Assembly (NCBI GenBank): GCA_964057225.1
Contig: OZ059895.1
Span: 4,030,001 to 4,094,000, forward strand
Direction of reading: 5' to 3'
DNA from: Auanema rhodensis
Lineage: Eukaryota; Nematoda; Chromadorea; Rhabditida; Rhabditidae
Length of the DNA: 64,000 nt
Under the pieces are notes generated by a model. It searched no databases. It was not told the DNA's origin and saw nothing but the letters and a program-made list of their open reading frames with translations. Each line of letters begins with the position of its first letter. The first letter of the stretch is position 1. This document shows positions 60,793 through 64,000 of the stretch, piece after piece. A program made the translations under genes and the position numbers.

Positions 60793-63700
60793 TCCTCGAT
60801 TTTCACCCTGAAGAATTAATTTTTTCGTTGAATAACATTGCCCATCGTCTTTGCCTTGAAAAAAGGAATCTAAAAACATCTACTTTTTGCTAAATTATTT
60901 TGAAATTTTTTGAAAAAATGTTTGTCAAAATGTTTTTGGAAGCAATGTTGAGTGTACATGGAAACTCAACATACACTAATGCATCATTTTTCAAACGATC
61001 ATAACTAATTTTTGTATTAAGCGTTTCTCAATGAAGTATAGTGCATTCGATGCGGATTTTTAAGCTGCGTCGATCTGTGTTATCAGATTTGCGCTAGCTT
61101 AAAAATGCACCGAGATATCAACTGATATAAGTTCAAACTTAAATCCTCGATTTTCACCCTGAAGAATTAATTTTTTCGTTGAATAACATTGTCCATCGTC
61201 TTTGCCTTAAAAAAATGAATCTAAAAACATCTACTTTTTGCTAAATTATTTTGAAATTTTTCGAAAAAATTTTTGTCAAAATGTTTTTGGAAGCAATGTT
61301 GAGTGTACATGGAAACTCAACATACACTAATGCATCATTTTTCAAACGATCATAACTAATTTTTGTATTAAGCGTTTCTCAATGAAGTATAGTGCATTCG
61401 ATGCGGATTTTTAAGCTGCGTCGATCTGTGTTATCAGATTTGCGCTAGCTTGAAAATGCACCGAGATATCAACTGATATAAGTTCACACTTATATCCTCG
61501 ATTTTCACCCTGAAGAATTAATTTTTTCGTTGAATAACATTGCCCATCGTCTTTGCCTTGAAAAAAGGAATCTAAAAACATCTACTTTTTGCTAAATTAT
61601 TTTGAAATTTTTCGAAAAAATTTTTGTCAAAATGTTTTTGGAAGCAATGTTGAGTGTACATGGAAACTCAACATACACTAATGCATCATTTTTCAAACGA
61701 TCATAACTAAGTTTTGTATTAAGCGTTTCTTAATGAAGTATAGTGCTTTCGATGCGGATTTTTAAGCTGCGTCGATCTGTGTTATCAGATTTGCGCTAGC
61801 TTGAAAATGCACCGAGATATCAACTGATATAAGTTCACACTTATATCCTCGATTTTCACCCTGAAGAATTAATTTTTTCGTTGAATAACATTGCCCATCG
61901 TCTTTGCCTTGAAAAAAGGAATCTAAAAACATCTACTTTTTGCTAAATTATTTTGAAATTTTTTGAAAAAATTTTTGTCAAAATGTTTTTGGAAGCAATG
62001 TTGAGTGTACATGGAAACTCAACATACACTAATGCATCATTTTTCAAACGATCATAACTAATTTTTGTATTAAGCGTTTCTCAATGAAGTATAGTGCAAT
62101 CGATGCGGATTTTTAAGCTGCGTCGATCTGTGTTATCAGATTTGCGCTAGCTTGAAAATGCACCGAGATATCAACTGATATAAGTTCACACTTATATCCT
62201 CGATTTTCACCCTGAAGAATTAATTTTTTCGTTGAATAACATTGCCCATCGTCTTTGCCTTGAAAAAAGGAATCTAAAAACATCTACTTTTTGCTAAATT
62301 ATTTTGAAATTTTTCGAAAAAATTTTTGTCAAAATGTTTTTGGAAGCAATGTTGAGTGTACATGGAAACTCAACATACACTAATGCATCATTTTTCAAAC
62401 GATCATAACTAAGTTTTGTATTAAGCGTTTCTCAATGAAGTATAGTGCATTCGATGCGGATTTTTAAGCTGCGTCGATCTGTGTTATCAGATTTGCGCTA
62501 GCTTGAAAATGCACCGAGATATCAACTGATATAAGTTCACACTTATATCCTCGATTTTCACCCTGAAGAATTAATTTTTTCGTTGAATAACATTGCCCAT
62601 CGTCTTTGCCTTGAAAAAAGGAATCTAAAAACATCTACTTTTTGCTAAATTATTTTGAAATTTTTTGAAAAAATGTTTGTCAAAATGTTTTTGGAAGCAA
62701 TGTTGAGTGTACATGGAAACTCAACATACACTAATGCATCATTTTTCAAACGATCATAACTAATTTTTGTATTAAGCGTTTCTCAATGAAGTATAGTGCA
62801 TTCGATGCGGATTTTTAAGCTGCGTCGATCTGTGTTATCAGATTTGCGCTAGCTTAAAAATGCACCGAGATATCAACTGATATAAGTTCGAACTTATATC
62901 CTCGATTTTCACCCTGAAGAATTAATTTTTTCGTTGAATAACATTGCCCATCGTCTTTGCCTTGAAAAAAGGAATCTAAAAACATCTACTTTTTGCTAAA
63001 TTATTTTGAAATTTTTCGAAAAAATTTTTGTCAAAATGTTTTTGGAAGCAATGTTGAGTGTACATGGAAACTCAACATACACTAATGCATCATTTTTCAA
63101 ACGATCATAACTAAGTTTTGTATTAAGCGTTTCTCAATGAAGTATAGTGCATTCGATGCGGATTTTTAAGCTGCGTCGATCTGTGTTATCAGATTTGCGC
63201 TAGCTTAAAAATTCACCGAGATATCAACTGATATAAGTTAACACTTATATCCTCGATTTTCACCCTGAAGAATTAATTTTTTCGTTGAATAACATTGTCC
63301 ATCATCTTTGCCTTAAAAAAAGGAATCTAAAAACATCTACTTTTTGCTAAATTATTTTGAAATTTTTCGAAAAAATTTTTGTCAAAATGTTTTTGGAAGC
63401 AATGTTGAGTGTACATGGAAACTCAACATACACTAATGCATCATTTTTCAAACGATCATAACTAATTTTTGTATTAAGCGTTTCTCAATGTAGTATAGTG
63501 CATTCGATGCGGATTTTTAAGCTGCGTCGATCTGTGTTATCAGATTTGCGCTAGCTTGAAAATGCACCGAGATATCAACTGATATAAGTTCACACTTATA
63601 TCCTCGATTTTCACCCTGAAGAATTAATTTTTTCGTTGAATAACATTGCCCATCGTCTTTGCCTTGAAAAAAGGAATCTAAAAACATCTACTTTTTGCTA

Positions 63701-63951
63701 AATTATTTTGGAATTTTTTGAAAAAATGTTTGTCAAAATGTTTTTGGAAGCAATGTTGAGTGTACATGGAAACTCAACATACACTAATGCATCATTTTTC
63801 AAACGATCGTAACTAATTTTTGTATTAAGCGTTTCTCAATGAAGTATAGTGCATTCGATGCGGATTTTTAAGCTGCGTCGATCTGTGTTATCAGATTTGC
63901 GCTAGCTTGAAAATGCACCGAGATATCAACTGATATAAGTTCACACTTATA
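60793..63951 (-). repeat. Right-edge inverted block (9 monomers)
   Basis: These nine complete copies have many single-copy variants: CTTAAATCCTCG near 61140, GTGCTTTCGATG near 61744, GTTCGAACTT near 62887, AAAATTCACCG with AGTTAACACTT near 63210-63243, CATCATCTTTGCC near 63301, CAATGTAGTATAG near 63488, TTTTGGAATTTTT near 63708 and ACGATCGTAAC near 63806. The Z-Y-X triplet occurs at 60793-61845. The density of private changes is higher than in the duplicated blocks, as expected for an older, less recently homogenised stretch or one nearer an array edge. Confidence 0.85.
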
Positions 63952-64000
63952 TCCTCGATTTTCACCCTGAAGAATTAATTTTTTCGTTGAATAACATTGC
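63952..64000 (-). repeat. Partial inverted monomer cut by the window edge
   Basis: The final 49 bp start at TCCTCGATTTTCACC and read in register with the inverted consensus to the last base. The array therefore continues beyond the window. Confidence 0.97.

Larger units (their letters stand above)
33094..64000 (-). repeat. Satellite array, right arm in inverted orientation (about 88 monomers)
   Basis: The same 351 bp satellite continues as its reverse complement. Reverse monomers begin with TCCTCGATTTTCACC and end with CACTTATA. After a 321 bp truncated copy, starts fall at 33415 + 351n; I confirmed this at 39733, 47104, 57985 and 63952. The 87 complete monomers span exactly 30,537 bp, so there is no net insertion or deletion. 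Variants shared with the left arm include AAGTTTGAAC (read here as GTTCAAACTT), CGATTGCAC (GTGCAATCG) and CAAAACTTAG (CTAAGTTTTG), which shows common ancestry. Other variants, such as GTATAAAGCG, GGAAGAAATG and CAATGGAGTATAG, I saw only in this arm. The array runs off the right edge of the window. Confidence 0.98.

Noticed and set aside
1-64000. CRISPR array
   Set aside because: The repeat is 351 bp with no variable spacers between short direct repeats; the entire unit is repeated.
1-64000. Transposon, LTR element or inverted-repeat element with the two arms as terminal repeats
   Set aside because: There is no unique interior, no transposase or reverse transcriptase remnant and no target-site duplication. 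The arms are themselves tandem arrays meeting at a 10 bp filler.
1-64000. Bacterial accessory region or plasmid
   Set aside because: There are no open frames over 64 kb, and a uniform 351 bp tandem repeat of this length is a eukaryotic satellite feature.
1-64000. Firm assignment to Tribolium TCAST or another named satellite
   Set aside because: Monomer length is 351 rather than about 360 bp, and I cannot verify sequence identity without a database search. A match of the consensus in a satellite database would decide it.

Overview
The whole 64 kb window is satellite DNA. It is a head-to-tail tandem array of one AT-rich monomer of 351 bp; the first copy has 110 G+C in 351, about 31% by hand count. 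I see no protein-coding gene, RNA gene, transposon or unique-sequence island. The DNA is clearly from a eukaryotic heterochromatic or centromeric-type region. The roughly 350 bp unit, the low GC, the undepleted CpG and the orientation switch would fit an insect such as a beetle (Tribolium castaneum carries a TCAST satellite of about 360 bp with inversions). I cannot name the species from this sequence, and that placement is a low-confidence inference.

Layout. Positions 1-33083 hold 94 complete monomers in one orientation plus the first 87 bp of a 95th. Positions 33084-33093 are a 10 bp filler matching neither flank. Positions 33094-64000 hold the same satellite in the opposite orientation: a 321 bp truncated monomer, 87 complete monomers (33415-63951, exactly 87 x 351 bp) and a 49 bp fragment cut by the window edge. 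Length control is strict. The left arm has one 350 bp monomer (3862-4211) and three 352 bp monomers (starting 9828, 11233, 12638); the right arm has no net length change.

Monomers fall into linked haplotypes, described here in the left-arm orientation by monomer position. X has A at 225, CG at 232-233, C at 279 and GGG at 301-303 (ATGGGC). Y has A at 225, CG at 232-233, A at 279 and ATGGAC. Z has C at 225, CA at 232-233, C at 279, ATGGGC, and usually TTTTTAAG in place of TTTTCAAG near 41-45. The order X-Y-Z recurs in both arms. Superimposed on it are local higher-order repeats (HORs): 6-mer (4914-9125), 4-mer (9828-14393), 3-mer (22467-26327 and 30540-32996), 5-mer (36223-39732), 12-mer with a 10-mer copy (39733-47454), 11-mer-offset copies (46051-52017) and 5-mer (57985-60792). 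Each was recognised by private point variants repeating at exact multiples of 351 bp.

Each monomer carries short dyads (a 9 bp-arm hairpin across the monomer boundary and an 8 bp-arm hairpin near its middle), A/T tracts roughly in phase with the helix that should bend the DNA, and two degenerate CENP-B-box-like sequences. The most notable point is the inversion junction at about 33.09 kb, where two oppositely oriented arms meet out of phase through a short filler next to unusually variant monomers.
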